Shown here piece by piece: positions 15,722 through 25,381 of a DNA stretch of 64,000 bases. The DNA is from an uncultured Lachnospiraceae bacterium (lineage in GTDB: Bacteria > Bacillota > Clostridia > Lachnospirales > Lachnospiraceae), in assembly GCA_900316855.1 (NCBI GenBank), contig ONEK01000007.1, positions 62,001 through 126,000 on the forward strand, given 5' to 3'. The notes beneath the pieces were generated by a model that saw only the letters and a list, made by a program, of their open reading frames with translations, was not told where the DNA came from and searched no databases. The stretch's first letter is position 1; each line of letters starts with the position of its first letter. Both the position numbers and the translations under genes were made by a program.

Positions 15722-17983
15722 TTACAGCAGCTCATCCTTCTGGGCAGAAAGGTACTTCAGGTCCTTCACGATGTGCGGTGTGATGCTGCCGATGTCCGGC
15801 TCCATGTAGCCGGTGAGCTTGTCGGATTCCGTCCTGCGGAGGCAGAACAGCACCCTGTGCGTGCGGTCGTTCTTTGCGATGCTGAGGACCGCCTGCACCC
15901 AGCAGTACCTCCCGCTCCCCGTCTTGCTGCGGAAATAGTCATCCAGGATTCCGGTTTCGGAAGCCTTCAGCCTCTCCCACATGTCATCCGGGTTCATGAA
16001 CTTCAGGTACCTGCCGCGGTCGTCGTGGTGAATCCTGGCGATGTTAACGCGGCGGACCTTTTCCCGGAACGAAGCGGTTTCCGCCTCGCTGGTATAGCGC
16101 TCCGCCGAGCTGTAGACGAGCTCATCCCGGTCCTCCTCCGGATACACGATATCAACCATTTCATAGGCGGTATACAGCAGAGGCAGTACCTCGTTCATCT
16201 TCTCTTTCTTCGTAAAGCCGAAATTTCCGGACAGGTTCATGAGGGTAGCAAGAAAACAGCTGCCGCCCTGATACTGTGCGATCAGCCTGGCCTGCAGGAG
16301 GCAGTAATTGCCGTTCACAATCGTATCGATGGACGCAATGCCCCCGGAAGCCTGGAGCTGCTTCGCGTAGGAGCGCAGCTTTTCATACAGCGGCGTGCCC
16401 GGGTTGTTCAGGAAACTCCGGGCGTGCTCCACAGACGGAATGCCGAGTCCGTCCAGAAGCGCGCGGAATGAATCGTTCGCAAGCAGGAAATGCCCCTCTG
16501 AGCCGTGAAATTCATAAATAGCGATGGGAATTCCCTGCGTCTCCGTCTCCGCCGGGTCGTTCACCGTATGGCTGAGATTGAATTCCAGCGGCTTCGTGGA
16601 CAGGAGGTTGACTTTCCCCAGATCGTCGTAATAGTTCTTCCGGTCCAGGTCCTCAAACTCATAGCCGAGATTCTTCAGGTGGTCCAGCATCATGTGATAC
16701 GGCTCCGGGCGGTCGATGAGATATCCCTGTGCCTTCTCGCAGCCGACACTCTTCAGGAAGCTCAGCTGCTCCTTCGTCTCGACGCCCTCGGCAAGCGTGC
16801 GGATGCCGATGCGCTTCGCCATGTCCACGATCGCCGTGATGATCTCGCGGGAGCGTTGATTGAACCGCCTAAGAAACAGCATGTCGATCTTGATGAGGTC
16901 GAAATCATAGTCCTTCAGAATATTCAGCGAGGAATAGCCCGAGCCGAAATCATCCATCCACACCTGGTAGCCCGCCTCATGGAAACGGCGGATCGGCTCC
17001 TTAATAAATTCCGGATTGCGCGTGAAAACAGATTCCGTGATCTCGATATGGATCATATCCTTCGGAATCCTGTTGGACGTCACCGCCTCCTCGATGACAG
17101 AATAGATGTCGCACAGCTCAAAGTCCAGCCGCGACAGGTTGAACGAAACCGGAACGAGCGGAATCTCCGCACGGCGCGAATAGGCGTAGTCGCGGCACAC
17201 CTTGCGGATCATGAACGAGTCCAGCTTGTGGATCAGGTGATATTCCTCGAGTGTGTTGATGAGGATATCCGGTGCCATGAGGCCGTACACCGCGTCGTCC
17301 CAGCGTGCCAGTGCCTCCACGCCGCACACCTCTCCCGTCAGCGTGCGCACCACCGGCTGATAATAGACCTTGATGTTGTCATGCTCAATCGCCCGGTCGA
17401 TATTCTGGATGATATAGCGCTGCTTGACGATGCTCTGGTTCAGCTCGTTATCAAAATAACGGTAATGAACGCCGTACTGCTTCCGGATGGAATCCGCGGC
17501 AATCTTCGCGCGGTCGCAGGCTGTGGCAACGTCGATGTCCTGTCCGTCCAGACGGAATATTCCCGACCGCAGGTCCAGGGGCATGCCCTGGCAGACCGCC
17601 GGAAAATTCTCATTGACGTTCTCGATGCCGTCGATCGACTCCTTCTCGGAAGCAAAAACCGTAAACTGGTCTCCGCCCGTCCTGCTGATGAAATGATCCG
17701 GAAAAACCCGCATCAGCAGGTCGGCAAGACCGGCAATGACCTCATTGCCGCGCTCAAACCCGTAGCGCTCGTTGTAGGACTTGAAGCCCTCGATATTGAA
17801 ATAGAGAATGACCGACTCGTCGCGCTTGCCCGGAGTGTGCTTAAGATCCCTGGATACAATATCCCGGAAGGAGCCCAGCGTAAGGCACCCTGTCAGCTGG
17901 TCCGTTTCCACGGAGCCCTGCTTCTCCAGGCCTGCCTTCTCCATGATATTTTCCCATTTTGCATTCATGATGCTGGCGATCAT
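15722..17983 (-). CDS. GGDEF-EAL domain protein, probable c-di-GMP phosphodiesterase
   Basis: A 753-aa cytoplasmic protein. The GGDEF domain (about 28-185) has a degenerate active site, GGDQF at 103-107, so cyclase activity is doubtful although it could still bind GTP. The EAL domain (about 195-435) keeps the catalytic set: E223 in EALAR, N282 in SFNLS, E314 in EITES, D344-D345 in DDFGSGYSSL, K365 in KIDMLFL, E399 in AEGVET and Q419 in QGYL. The C-terminal 300 residues look PAS-like (ANDSFRALLDGLG; RYTSEAE), without TM helices. Hydrolysis of c-di-GMP would promote motility, fitting the neighbouring flagellar operon, but it is a separate transcription unit. Confidence 0.88.
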   Translation of the reverse strand: MIASIMNAKWENIMEKAGLEKQGSVETDQLTGCLTLGSFRDIVSRDLKHTPGKRDESVILYFNIEGFKSYNERYGFERGNEVIAGLADLLMRVFPDHFISRTGGDQFTVFASEKESIDGIENVNENFPAVCQGMPLDLRSGIFRLDGQDIDVATACDRAKIAADSIRKQYGVHYRYFDNELNQSIVKQRYIIQNIDRAIEHDNIKVYYQPVVRTLTGEVCGVEALARWDDAVYGLMAPDILINTLEEYHLIHKLDSFMIRKVCRDYAYSRRAEIPLVPVSFNLSRLDFELCDIYSVIEEAVTSNRIPKDMIHIEITESVFTRNPEFIKEPIRRFHEAGYQVWMDDFGSGYSSLNILKDYDFDLIKIDMLFLRRFNQRSREIITAIVDMAKRIGIRTLAEGVETKEQLSFLKSVGCEKAQGYLIDRPEPYHMMLDHLKNLGYEFEDLDRKNYYDDLGKVNLLSTKPLEFNLSHTVNDPAETETQGIPIAIYEFHGSEGHFLLANDSFRALLDGLGIPSVEHARSFLNNPGTPLYEKLRSYAKQLQASGGIASIDTIVNGNYCLLQARLIAQYQGGSCFLATLMNLSGNFGFTKKEKMNEVLPLLYTAYEMVDIVYPEEDRDELVYSSAERYTSEAETASFREKVRRVNIARIHHDDRGRYLKFMNPDDMWERLKASETGILDDYFRSKTGSGRYCWVQAVLSIAKNDRTHRVLFCLRRTESDKLTGYMEPDIGSITPHIVKDLKYLSAQKDELL

Positions 17984-18053
17984 CCGCTGACAACTCCCGC
18001 AATTATCCCGTCACCCGCTGCGGGGTGCAGGATGGACATTTACCTGAACCGTC

Positions 18054-20228
18054 TCAGTTTCCGGCTCCCGTCCCGGAATTCTGGGACGCGGCAGCCGTAT
18101 TGGACTTGCGCCCCGTGCTGCCGGTGGAGGCACTGCTGCTCTTTGCAGTCGTGCCGGTGGTGCTCTTCGTCGAGGCGGAGGATGCCGGTGACGAAGCATT
18201 CGACGATCCGGAGGAAGCCGCTGACGAAGCATTCGATGACCCGTTCGTCGCGGCAGGCGAAGCGGCGGACGGCTTATTCGCACTGGTCCCGGTCGCGGCA
18301 GCCGTCGATGCGGCATTGCCCTGCTTCGATCCTGCCGATGCTGTATTCGCGGAACCGGAGCCGCCGGACGTCGATACGGAATCACCCGGAATCAGGTCTG
18401 TGCTGAAGTTCAGGTTGATCTGCCTGAGCACCTCGACGTAATCATCCTCCAGCGGATGATAGATGCAGAACGGAATGGAAATATCCGTCAGGTAGCCGAT
18501 GCCCAGCGCGTCCGTTTCCCGTTTGTTCACTTCGAAATGGATATTGCTGGAGCCATTGGCCGGAACGATCGTGGAAACCTGCTTGTCCGTCGGAATGCCG
18601 TTGTATTCCACCGGCATCTGTGTTCCGTCCGAGGCGATATTGTCGAGTCCGATCTCCCGGTTCGTATGGTTCTGTACCTGGATCTCGTAGTAGGTATAGT
18701 CCGCGGTGTAGTCGTACGTGGGATATCCCTTGATGCGGATCGTGATATCCGAATCCTCATACAGGATGAGGTCCCGGTTCTCGAACTGGTAGTCCTTATC
18801 CGTATATTGCGTAAGGAGCGGATTGTCCTCGTTCGTCGCAAACCCGTTCGTGATTCCGTTGCCGCTGTACTCCTCATCGAGCGTGGCGGCATCGCCCGCG
18901 CTGTAGGTTCTGGTGTCTCCCTCCGCAGGATCCGACGTATCCTCGCCCATGAACTGCGGCAGCGTCAGCAGGTCAATATCATCGTAATTGACGAAATCCC
19001 CGGTGATATCCTGCTCGAGGTCGGTATAGACGTCGTCGCCGGAATCCGTGAGCCGGTCATTTTTCCAGTCGAGCTCCGGCCCGTTCTTGCCGCTGTACCA
19101 CTCGTAATAACCCGTCAGGATCAGCTGCCCGCCGTCGATCTTCGCGTATTTCGAATAGCCGTTTCCGCTGCTGTTCTCATTGATCATCAGGGCGTTGCCC
19201 TGCTTAAAAAAGCCGTCCGCGGAATGTCCCGACTTCTCGTTTGTGGTCAGAAGCTGGCACAGCACCCCGTGATAGCAGGTGTACAGCATCTTCTTGCCGT
19301 TCTGCGAGTTCACCATGATCAGCTCCGGCACGTCGTCCCGGTTGATATTGATCACCGCGTAGCGGTCCGTTTTCTTCTTGTCATCCGATGTCTGGATGAG
19401 GTCGTTATACAGGGAAGGATAGAGCGTCTGATCATCCGCCTTGAGGCACGCGGGGTCCAGCAGCGCGAGCGCGTTGTCGTAGGTAAAGCCGGAATACCAC
19501 GTATAGGCGCCCTCCGGGTCGAAATACGAGTCATACTCCCGCCGGCTGACCTGATCATTTCCGTACTTGAACGACTCTATCCCGTCGGAGGCTGCGGCGT
19601 TCATGTCGTGCTTGCCCTTCTCGATCTTCTCCCAGGCGCCGTTTTTAATCCGGTAGAAAACATCCTTCGACGCCACGTCCGGTCCCTTGTCCGGCTGGTT
19701 GTAGGTGTAGGCCATAAACGCCAGCTCGTTGCTCTTCTCCCGGTATACGATATGCAGCACCTGCTGGTCCGTGTCATCTCCTGCCTGCGCGAACGAGGGA
19801 GCCTTGATCTTCGAAATGCCGTCTATTGCATGGTATGTGTAGATCACAGACTGCTCCGTGTTCGTCGGATCATAGGCGATAAGCTCCGGAATCCGGTCAG
19901 AGTCAACGTAGATCATGCCGTACTGCGCCTTCGACCATACATCCGGATCCTTGTCATAGAGCTTTGCCAGCTCTCCCGCATAGGCAGGCATCCACTCTGA
20001 GGCAGGCGCTTCCCCGTAGAACCTGCGCTCACTGTTGAGCGAAGGGTCGCCTGCGTCTGCATCCGAAGAACCGGCTGATGCAGCCCCCACCGAAGCCGTG
20101 TCCGCCGTTGATGCATCGTCCGCCGTCGACGCCGTATCCGATTCATCCGCAGATTTATTTTTGCTGCAGCCCGTCACTGCCAGCACAGCCGCCAGCAATA
20201 CCGCCGCCCACGAAATACTCTTGCTCAT
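18054..20228 (-). CDS. large lipoprotein with paired DxPEL repeats and Ser/Ala-rich C-terminus
   Basis: A 724-aa exported protein. A signal peptide with hydrophobic core (WAAVLLAAVLAVTGC) ends in a lipobox with Cys at about 21, so it should be lipidated by Lgt. Residues 25-65 are Ala/Asp/Ser-rich linker. Two related segments follow at about 110-150 and 270-310, each with the pattern Y-x-x-x-x-x-x-D-[RD]-[IV]-PEL, typical of FG-GAP-like or calcium-binding extracellular repeats. A beta-rich region spans about 460-610. The last 110 residues are Ser/Ala/Thr/Gly low complexity, perhaps wall-spanning. I do not recognise a named family. It follows a good promoter at 20343-20372. Confidence 0.7.
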   Translation of the reverse strand: MSKSISWAAVLLAAVLAVTGCSKNKSADESDTASTADDASTADTASVGAASAGSSDADAGDPSLNSERRFYGEAPASEWMPAYAGELAKLYDKDPDVWSKAQYGMIYVDSDRIPELIAYDPTNTEQSVIYTYHAIDGISKIKAPSFAQAGDDTDQQVLHIVYREKSNELAFMAYTYNQPDKGPDVASKDVFYRIKNGAWEKIEKGKHDMNAAASDGIESFKYGNDQVSRREYDSYFDPEGAYTWYSGFTYDNALALLDPACLKADDQTLYPSLYNDLIQTSDDKKKTDRYAVININRDDVPELIMVNSQNGKKMLYTCYHGVLCQLLTTNEKSGHSADGFFKQGNALMINENSSGNGYSKYAKIDGGQLILTGYYEWYSGKNGPELDWKNDRLTDSGDDVYTDLEQDITGDFVNYDDIDLLTLPQFMGEDTSDPAEGDTRTYSAGDAATLDEEYSGNGITNGFATNEDNPLLTQYTDKDYQFENRDLILYEDSDITIRIKGYPTYDYTADYTYYEIQVQNHTNREIGLDNIASDGTQMPVEYNGIPTDKQVSTIVPANGSSNIHFEVNKRETDALGIGYLTDISIPFCIYHPLEDDYVEVLRQINLNFSTDLIPGDSVSTSGGSGSANTASAGSKQGNAASTAAATGTSANKPSAASPAATNGSSNASSAASSGSSNASSPASSASTKSTTGTTAKSSSASTGSTGRKSNTAAASQNSGTGAGN

Positions 20229-20342
20229 GATTTATATCCGCCGGTTGAAACCTTCCGTCTGGATCCTCGGGGCACGCCCTGGCCCGGACCTTCCTTTCCG
20301 GCTCCCTGTCCCGTGCCCCGCGGCATAGTACCCTGAGTATCC

Positions 20343-20372
20343 ATTATAGTTTCCGCCCGCTTCCCCGGTCAA
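20343..20372 (-). promoter_or_regulatory. sigma-A promoter of the lipoprotein gene
   Basis: On the minus strand, TTGACC (20367-20372), an 18-bp spacer and a perfect TATAAT (20343-20348). The expected start leaves a leader of about 105 nt before the lipoprotein ATG. No strong ribosome site is seen directly before that ATG. Confidence 0.65.
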
Positions 20373-20487
20373 GCAAGGCCGCAGCAGGATGCAGGGGCGC
20401 CGGCGGGGATGTGCCCGCAAGGACGCTTTCGGCCTGCCGGAAGGGCATGGGTCCTGCCTGCCGTCACGCAAAAGGCACACAGCAAAA

Positions 20488-20531
20488 CCGGCACCGCACC
20501 CCGGGACATTCGTCCCGCGGCACGATGCCGG
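20488..20531 (-). terminator. possible terminator of spoVG
   Basis: On the minus strand, outer arms CCGGCA/TGCCGG enclose CGCGGGAC/GTCCCGGG with a GAAT cap, followed by TTTT. It lies about 100 bp after the spoVG stop and before the lipoprotein promoter. The T-run is short. The rest of the 403-bp gap 20229-20631 shows nothing further. Confidence 0.45.
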
Positions 20532-20631
20532 CCTTTCGCCATCCTTTCTGAAATTCATTCCCCGATCCATTGCCGCAGCGAAGGCAGCGCCGGTGCAATC
20601 CCTTCCGCCTGCCCGGGCCCTCCTGCAAAGC

Positions 20632-20901
20632 CTATTCCGGCTGCTCCTGCGGCGCGTGCTCATACATGTCAAGAATTGCCTTCGTAATCGCATTTCTCGC
20701 ATCACTCGTGATCGGGTGGCAGATATCCGCGTACCCTCCGTTCTCCTTCCTGCGGCTTGGCATGGCGAGGAACAATCCGTTTTCACTCTGAATCACCTTG
20801 ATATCATGGACGACAAATTCGCCGTCAATGGTAATCGATGCTACTGCCTTCAGATTGCCGGCGCCTTCGATTCTTTTGAGTCTGATGTCGGTAATATTCA
20901 T
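20632..20901 (-). CDS. spoVG: septation protein SpoVG
   Basis: An 89-aa small nucleic-acid-binding regulator. The start is the ATG at 20901, the canonical MNITDIRLKRIEG, with a GGAGAG site 9 nt upstream. An in-frame ATG at 20964 would add 21 residues unlike the family. Conserved blocks are MKAVASITIDGEFVVHDIKV-like (about 14-32), the FLAMPSRRKENGGYADICHP core and a C-terminal helix. SpoVG binds DNA and RNA and affects septation, sporulation and surface gene expression in Bacillota. A terminator-like hairpin lies just upstream of its start. Confidence 0.93.
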   Translation of the reverse strand: MNITDIRLKRIEGAGNLKAVASITIDGEFVVHDIKVIQSENGLFLAMPSRRKENGGYADICHPITSDARNAITKAILDMYEHAPQEQPE

Positions 20902-20932
20902 AACATTTTCTCTCCATAGGCCAGTTTTGAAC

Positions 20933-20984
20933 GAAAAAAAGCCCTTGCCATCCATGTGGTTCAACGCAAAGATGTCAAAGGCTT
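20933..20984 (-). terminator. intrinsic terminator between glgD and spoVG
   Basis: On the minus strand, arms at 20971-20984 and 20939-20952 pair as AAGCCTTTGACATC with GATGGCAAGGGCTT (one G-T wobble and one mismatch), followed by a run of seven T. It ends only about 32 nt before the spoVG ATG. That leaves little room for a spoVG promoter downstream, so it may act as an attenuator in a spoVG leader rather than simply ending the glgCD transcript. Confidence 0.75.
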
Positions 20985-21094
20985 ACTTGTAGAACTATTT
21001 TACCGCTAAATGTTTAAAATGAACAGCAGATTTTACATTGCGGGAAACCGTCAGATTTTAAAACGTGGGGTGAAAACTTCCCGCGGCAGAGGCT

Positions 21095-22213
21095 TTACAG
21101 GACATCCTCCCTGCGCACATACCCGGGGCGGTCAGCCGGAGCGACGAGCTCGCCGACGTGCAGGACCTTCGCCCACTTATCCACGACCTGGTTCTCCAGA
21201 TATACGTCCTTTCCGATGACGGAATGACCCAGGATGACACAGTTCTTCACGACGGCGCCCTTCTCGATCTTCACACCGCGGCCGATGACGGAATGCTCGA
21301 CCGTTCCTTCCACAAGGCAGCCGTTCGCAATCATGGAGTCGGTTACCCTTGATCCCTCCACATACTGCACGGGGCAGGAGTCCGTCGTCTTCGTGTAGAT
21401 CGGCCACTGGGGGCTGAACAGTGCCGATGCTTTCTGGAAGTCCAGAAGGTCCAGGTTTGCCTGATAATAGCTCGTGAAGTCATAGACAGCCGCCAGGTAA
21501 TCCTCCCTGTGCTGATAGCCGCGGATATCCAGCTCCTCACTGCGGATGTTCAGGATGTCCGCCAGGTTGTAGATGGAGGACGTCTTCGCGGCGTCCCGGA
21601 TGAGCCGGATGAACAGTTCCCTCTTCATGACATAGGTGTCCATGAAGATGTTCCGGTTGTCCTGCGTGCCGTCATTGCGTGCAATGCTCTTGACACCCTT
21701 CTGCCGGTTGAGCTGAAGGATCGCCGTACTGCGGTAATGGACTTTCGCGTTACTCACCTTGTGGTACAGGAGCGTCACGTCGGCGCCGGAATCCACATGC
21801 GCCTGCAGGAGCTTCTGGTAGTCCTGCTTGAATATCATGTTCCCGGGCGTGATCACGACGTAATCCATGTGATTGCGCTCGAGGATTCCGATATTGTCCA
21901 TGTACGCCGCGACGTCGGTATTGTAGATCTCGTTGACGCGGGAATCCTGGTTGAACAGGAGCTGCAGCTTGCCCCGCTTGCTGTTGATGTTGTACTGCTG
22001 GCCTCCTCCCAGATGCTCGGCGAGCGAGCGCGGGTTCTGGCTCACATAGACCTGAATCTGGTCGATGTTGGAGTTGGACAGGTTCGAAACAGGAAAATCG
22101 ACGATCCGGTATCTGCCGAGGAACGAGAACGCGCCGATAGGACGGTAATCCTCAAGACCCGCCACATGATACCTGCCGTTGGACGAAGTAACAATTCCCA
22201 GTGCGTTGATCAT
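21095..22213 (-). CDS. glgD: glucose-1-phosphate adenylyltransferase subunit GlgD
   Basis: A 372-aa homologue of GlgC, the non-canonical subunit. The N-terminus retains the nucleotidyltransferase fold ([40 protein letters not shown]) but has SSN where GlgC has the GGRGSRL phosphate loop. This marks it as the GlgD regulatory type that modulates GlgC in Firmicutes. The C-terminal left-handed beta-helix ([20 protein letters not shown] and following hexapeptides) is complete. It overlaps glgC by 4 bp (ATGA), implying coupled synthesis of a GlgC-GlgD heterotetramer for glycogen. Confidence 0.94.
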   Translation of the reverse strand: MINALGIVTSSNGRYHVAGLEDYRPIGAFSFLGRYRIVDFPVSNLSNSNIDQIQVYVSQNPRSLAEHLGGGQQYNINSKRGKLQLLFNQDSRVNEIYNTDVAAYMDNIGILERNHMDYVVITPGNMIFKQDYQKLLQAHVDSGADVTLLYHKVSNAKVHYRSTAILQLNRQKGVKSIARNDGTQDNRNIFMDTYVMKRELFIRLIRDAAKTSSIYNLADILNIRSEELDIRGYQHREDYLAAVYDFTSYYQANLDLLDFQKASALFSPQWPIYTKTTDSCPVQYVEGSRVTDSMIANGCLVEGTVEHSVIGRGVKIEKGAVVKNCVILGHSVIGKDVYLENQVVDKWAKVLHVGELVAPADRPGYVRREDVL

Positions 22214-23352
22214 AATGTCTCCCCCTCCCGCACATCATGCGCTACCAGCAGGATGCTGCTGCTGTCCTTCCTGCCGACCTTCGCGCCCTTCCCGATATGG
22301 ACGCCCGGCGCAACCAGTGCGCGTGTTACTACGGCATCCTCATCCACAACGGTATCCGGCATGAGAACCGTGTCGACAATCTTCGCCTTTCCGCGCACCA
22401 GTGTATTCGTAAACAGCACGGAGTGGTCCACCTCACCGTTCACGCGGCACCCCTGTGTGATATAGGCAACATTGATCTTCGCGTCCTGCCCGATGAACTG
22501 CGGCATCTCAACCGCGTCCTCGGAGTAGATGATCCAGCTGCCGTCCGCGAGATTCAGCTCGTTTCTGTGGCCCAGAAGGTCCATGTTGGCCTCCCACAGC
22601 GAGTCGATCGTCCCGACGTCCTTCCAGTAGCCCCTGAACTGGTAGGCAATGAGCTTGCTTCCCGCCTTCAGCATGGTCGGAATGATATTCTTGCCGAAAT
22701 CATGCTGGGAAGCGGCATCGGTTTTGTCCTTCACAAGGAGGGCACGGAGCTTTTTCCAGGTGAAAATATAGATTCCCATCGAGGCGAGGTTCGACTTCGG
22801 ATTCGCGGGCTTTTCCTCGAATTCCGTGATCCTGCCGGTCTCGTCCGTGTTCATGATGCCGAAGCGGGACGCTTCCTTCTTCGGGACACCGATGACGGCG
22901 ATCGTTGCGTCCGCGCCTGCCTTCTTATGTGCCTGCAGCATGTCGGAGTAATTCATTTTGTAGATGTGATCACCCGACAGTACCAGGATATAGTCCGGAT
23001 CGTAGCTGTCGATGAAATCGATGTTCTGCGTAATGGCGTCCGCGGTTCCGCGGTAGACGTCGAGGTCGGAATCCGCCTTCTCCCTGGGCGGCAGCACATA
23101 CACGCCGCCTCCGCGCGTATCAAGGCCCCAGCTCCTGCCCCCGGCGACATAGCTGCCCAGCAGAACAGACTCGTACTGCGTGAGGACACCCACGACATCA
23201 ATGCCGGAGTTGGCGCAGTTGCTCAGCGGGAAATCAATGATCCGGTATTTCCCCCCGAAAGAAACCGCAGGCTTCGCGACGCGGCTTGTGAGGTCCTTCA
23301 GCCTGCTGCCCCGTCCGCCGGCCAGTATCATGGCAACCATTTCCTGCTTCAT
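22210..23352 (-). CDS. glgC: glucose-1-phosphate adenylyltransferase GlgC
   Basis: A 380-aa ADP-glucose pyrophosphorylase catalysing ATP + glucose-1-phosphate to ADP-glucose + PPi, the first committed step of glycogen synthesis. It has the signature [12 protein letters not shown] (about 12-23), [20 protein letters not shown], the sugar-binding [14 protein letters not shown] and GDHIYKMNY, and a C-terminal beta-helix. Length and motifs are complete. No glgA, glgB or glgP is in the window. A small CCTGC/GCAGG hairpin lies upstream at 23434-23451. Confidence 0.95.
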   Translation of the reverse strand: MKQEMVAMILAGGRGSRLKDLTSRVAKPAVSFGGKYRIIDFPLSNCANSGIDVVGVLTQYESVLLGSYVAGGRSWGLDTRGGGVYVLPPREKADSDLDVYRGTADAITQNIDFIDSYDPDYILVLSGDHIYKMNYSDMLQAHKKAGADATIAVIGVPKKEASRFGIMNTDETGRITEFEEKPANPKSNLASMGIYIFTWKKLRALLVKDKTDAASQHDFGKNIIPTMLKAGSKLIAYQFRGYWKDVGTIDSLWEANMDLLGHRNELNLADGSWIIYSEDAVEMPQFIGQDAKINVAYITQGCRVNGEVDHSVLFTNTLVRGKAKIVDTVLMPDTVVDEDAVVTRALVAPGVHIGKGAKVGRKDSSSILLVAHDVREGETL

Positions 23353-23514
23353 AGCAAAATCCCCCTGTACCTTAATAAGCTGTCCCCTGCAAAAGCCTGC
23401 CCTGCAGACCTCTGTGACTGTGCTTTACCCCCTGCCTGCTCCTGCAGGCATTGAAATACCATACCTCTTTAAGACGGCGGGCGGGCACGGAATCGTCCTG
23501 CACCCTCTGCCTGC

Positions 23515-23730
23515 CTACAGCTCCGCGATCAGTGACACGAGCTCCGAAGCGATGCCGCAGCGGTCCGGCATTTTGCTGCCGTCCGCAAGGTCGCCCTCCA
23601 GCTCGATGTCAAAGCACCGGTCCTGGATCGTATACCATTCATCCCCGGAAAGCGTATCCGCCTTTTCCGGATCGATTCCGAATTCCTGCTGCAGAAACTG
23701 CTTCTGCCGCTTTGTCAGCTTAATGTCCAT
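23515..23730 (-). CDS. conserved-looking 71-aa protein of unknown function
   Basis: The start at ATG 23730, after GGGG, gives a 71-aa acidic soluble protein beginning MDIKLTKRQKQFLQQEFGID. A longer frame to 23868 adds Arg/Cys/Gly-rich sequence that looks non-coding. The centre has DEWYTIQDRCFDIELEG and the C-terminus a helix ending in SLIAEL. The KLTKRQKQFL opening resembles short basic recognition helices but no named domain is recognised. It sits between ftsZ and glgC on the same strand. Real coding potential is supported by composition and a ribosome site, not by a known homologue. Confidence 0.6.
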   Translation of the reverse strand: MDIKLTKRQKQFLQQEFGIDPEKADTLSGDEWYTIQDRCFDIELEGDLADGSKMPDRCGIASELVSLIAEL

Positions 23731-23898
23731 GAAACCCCGCCGCAATCTGCGGCATCGCAGGTCAGGACAGGCTCCGTCCGGAGACTTTCCCGCCTGCGGA
23801 AAACCAAAAGCCCCGCACCGGCAGAAGCTGCCATTCCGGACTATGAATCCGGAAGGCCAGGCTTCCATCCGATGCGGGACCTGTTCATTTATGAAGGA

Positions 23899-25212
23899 TC
23901 AGTCGAGAGTATCCTCGTCATTTTTGCTGCCGGTCGATTTTCTGGTAAGGAAAGAAGGAATGGTGATATTCTGCGTGTCCGTCGCGTTCGTCCTTGCGCT
24001 CGCGGGATTGAAGTTGTACCGCGGAGCCTGCTGGAATCCGGGCTGTGCTCCGTAAGCGGGGGCCTGCCCCATCGGCTGCTGGCCGTACGGCTGCGCTCCC
24101 ATCTGGGGTGCGCCTGCAAATCCCGGGCCCTGCGGCTGCTGGCCGTATCCCTGCACAGGCGGTACGGCGCCGAACGCGGGCTGCGGTGTGAACGGAGCCC
24201 GTCCGAAAGGATTGCCCTGATTCTTCTGCGCTGCCTTCTCGCGGTCCTTCTTCTGCTCCTCCGCGTCCTTGATGCCGGTCGCGATGACGGTCACATGGCA
24301 TGCGTCCGCATCGGAATCGTCATACATCGCGCCGAAGATGACATTGATATCGTCGCCGATCTGATCACGGATATACGAAGCGGCGTCGTTTGCGTCGAAC
24401 AGGCTGATATCGCCGGTTACGTTCAGGATGACATCCGTAGCACCGTCGATCGTCGTCTCCAGAAGCGGAGACTCCACGGCCATCTTGACTGCCTGGCTCG
24501 CCTTGTCGTCGCCCTTGCCATAGCCGATGCCGACGTGGGCAAGGCCCTTGCCTCGCATAACCGTCTGCACATCCGCGAAATCCAGGTTGATGACGGACGG
24601 AACATTGATGAGGTCCGTGATGCCCTGTACTGCCTGCTGCAGCACCTCGTCCGCCTTCTTCAGTGCGTCCGGAAGGGTGGTTCTGCGGTCCATGATCTCC
24701 AGCAGCTTGTCGTTGGGGATCACGATTAACGTATCTACATTGGGCTTGAGGTTCTCGATGCCGCTCGTTGCCTTCGACATTCTCGCCTTCGCCTCGAAGC
24801 TGAACGGCTTGGTCACAACACCGACGGTCAGGATGCCCTGGTCCTTCGCAAGCTTGGCCACAACAGGGGCCGCGCCGGTTCCGGTGCCGCCGCCCATGCC
24901 GCAGGTTACGAAGACCATATCGGCGCCCTTTAAGGCTGCCGTGATTTCCTCGGAGCTCTCCTCCGCCGCCTTCTTGCCGACCTCCGGATTGGCACCCGCG
25001 CCAAGGCCTCTCGTCAGCTTCTGCCCGATCTGCAGGAGCTTGGGCGCCTTGCATCTCTGAAGCGCCTGAACATCACTGTTCACGCCAATGAATTCAACGC
25101 CCGAGATCTGCTCGTCAATCATCCGGTTTACTGCGTTATTGCCCGCTCCGCCGACTCCGACAACGATAATCTTGCAGGCTGTCTCGTTCTCGTCAGTTTT
25201 AATCTCCAGCAC
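23899..25212 (-). CDS. ftsZ: cell division protein FtsZ
   Basis: A 437-aa tubulin-like GTPase. It begins at a GTG (25212) preceded by AAGGAGG with 7-nt spacing. GTP-binding signature GGGTGTG is at about 108-114, with [13 protein letters not shown] at 19-31 and the T7 loop [11 protein letters not shown] at about 205 that completes the active site of the adjoining subunit. A Pro/Gln/Gly/Ala-rich linker (about 325-405) leads to the C-terminal conserved peptide ITIPSFL, the FtsA/SepF/EzrA docking tail. It is separated from ftsQ by 158 bp with its own possible promoter. ftsA, usually directly upstream in other lineages, is absent. Confidence 0.97.
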   Translation of the reverse strand: MLEIKTDENETACKIIVVGVGGAGNNAVNRMIDEQISGVEFIGVNSDVQALQRCKAPKLLQIGQKLTRGLGAGANPEVGKKAAEESSEEITAALKGADMVFVTCGMGGGTGTGAAPVVAKLAKDQGILTVGVVTKPFSFEAKARMSKATSGIENLKPNVDTLIVIPNDKLLEIMDRRTTLPDALKKADEVLQQAVQGITDLINVPSVINLDFADVQTVMRGKGLAHVGIGYGKGDDKASQAVKMAVESPLLETTIDGATDVILNVTGDISLFDANDAASYIRDQIGDDINVIFGAMYDDSDADACHVTVIATGIKDAEEQKKDREKAAQKNQGNPFGRAPFTPQPAFGAVPPVQGYGQQPQGPGFAGAPQMGAQPYGQQPMGQAPAYGAQPGFQQAPRYNFNPASARTNATDTQNITIPSFLTRKSTGSKNDEDTLD

Positions 25213-25352
25213 GGTGGTGCCTCCTTAAATACCCTTGCTGCTTCAAGAGTTTTTTCACAATATCAGGGTAAGGGTGTCAAGTAAGCTGTGCCATCCAAAA
25301 TGACATACAAATTGCTCCGCTTCCGATCTGATGCTTGAAACCCTTATGTCAT

Positions 25353-25381
25353 ATCATACAATTATTTAATTCATTGCGCAA
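25353..25381 (-). promoter_or_regulatory. possible ftsZ promoter
   Basis: On the minus strand, TATGAT (25353-25358) is a good -10, with 17 bp to a weak TTGCGC (25376-25381) that overlaps the ftsQ stop codon. A perfect TTGACA also occurs nearer ftsZ (25275-25280), but the hexamer 17 bp downstream of it (TGAAAA) is poor. Either would let ftsZ be expressed independently of the cluster. Confidence 0.4.

Noticed and set aside
16505..18406. Long plus-strand frame of 633 codons
   Set aside because: It is the antisense shadow of the GGDEF-EAL and lipoprotein genes, Arg/His/Val-rich with no domain; similar shadows occur at 18456-20000, 26602-28464 and 48358-49878.
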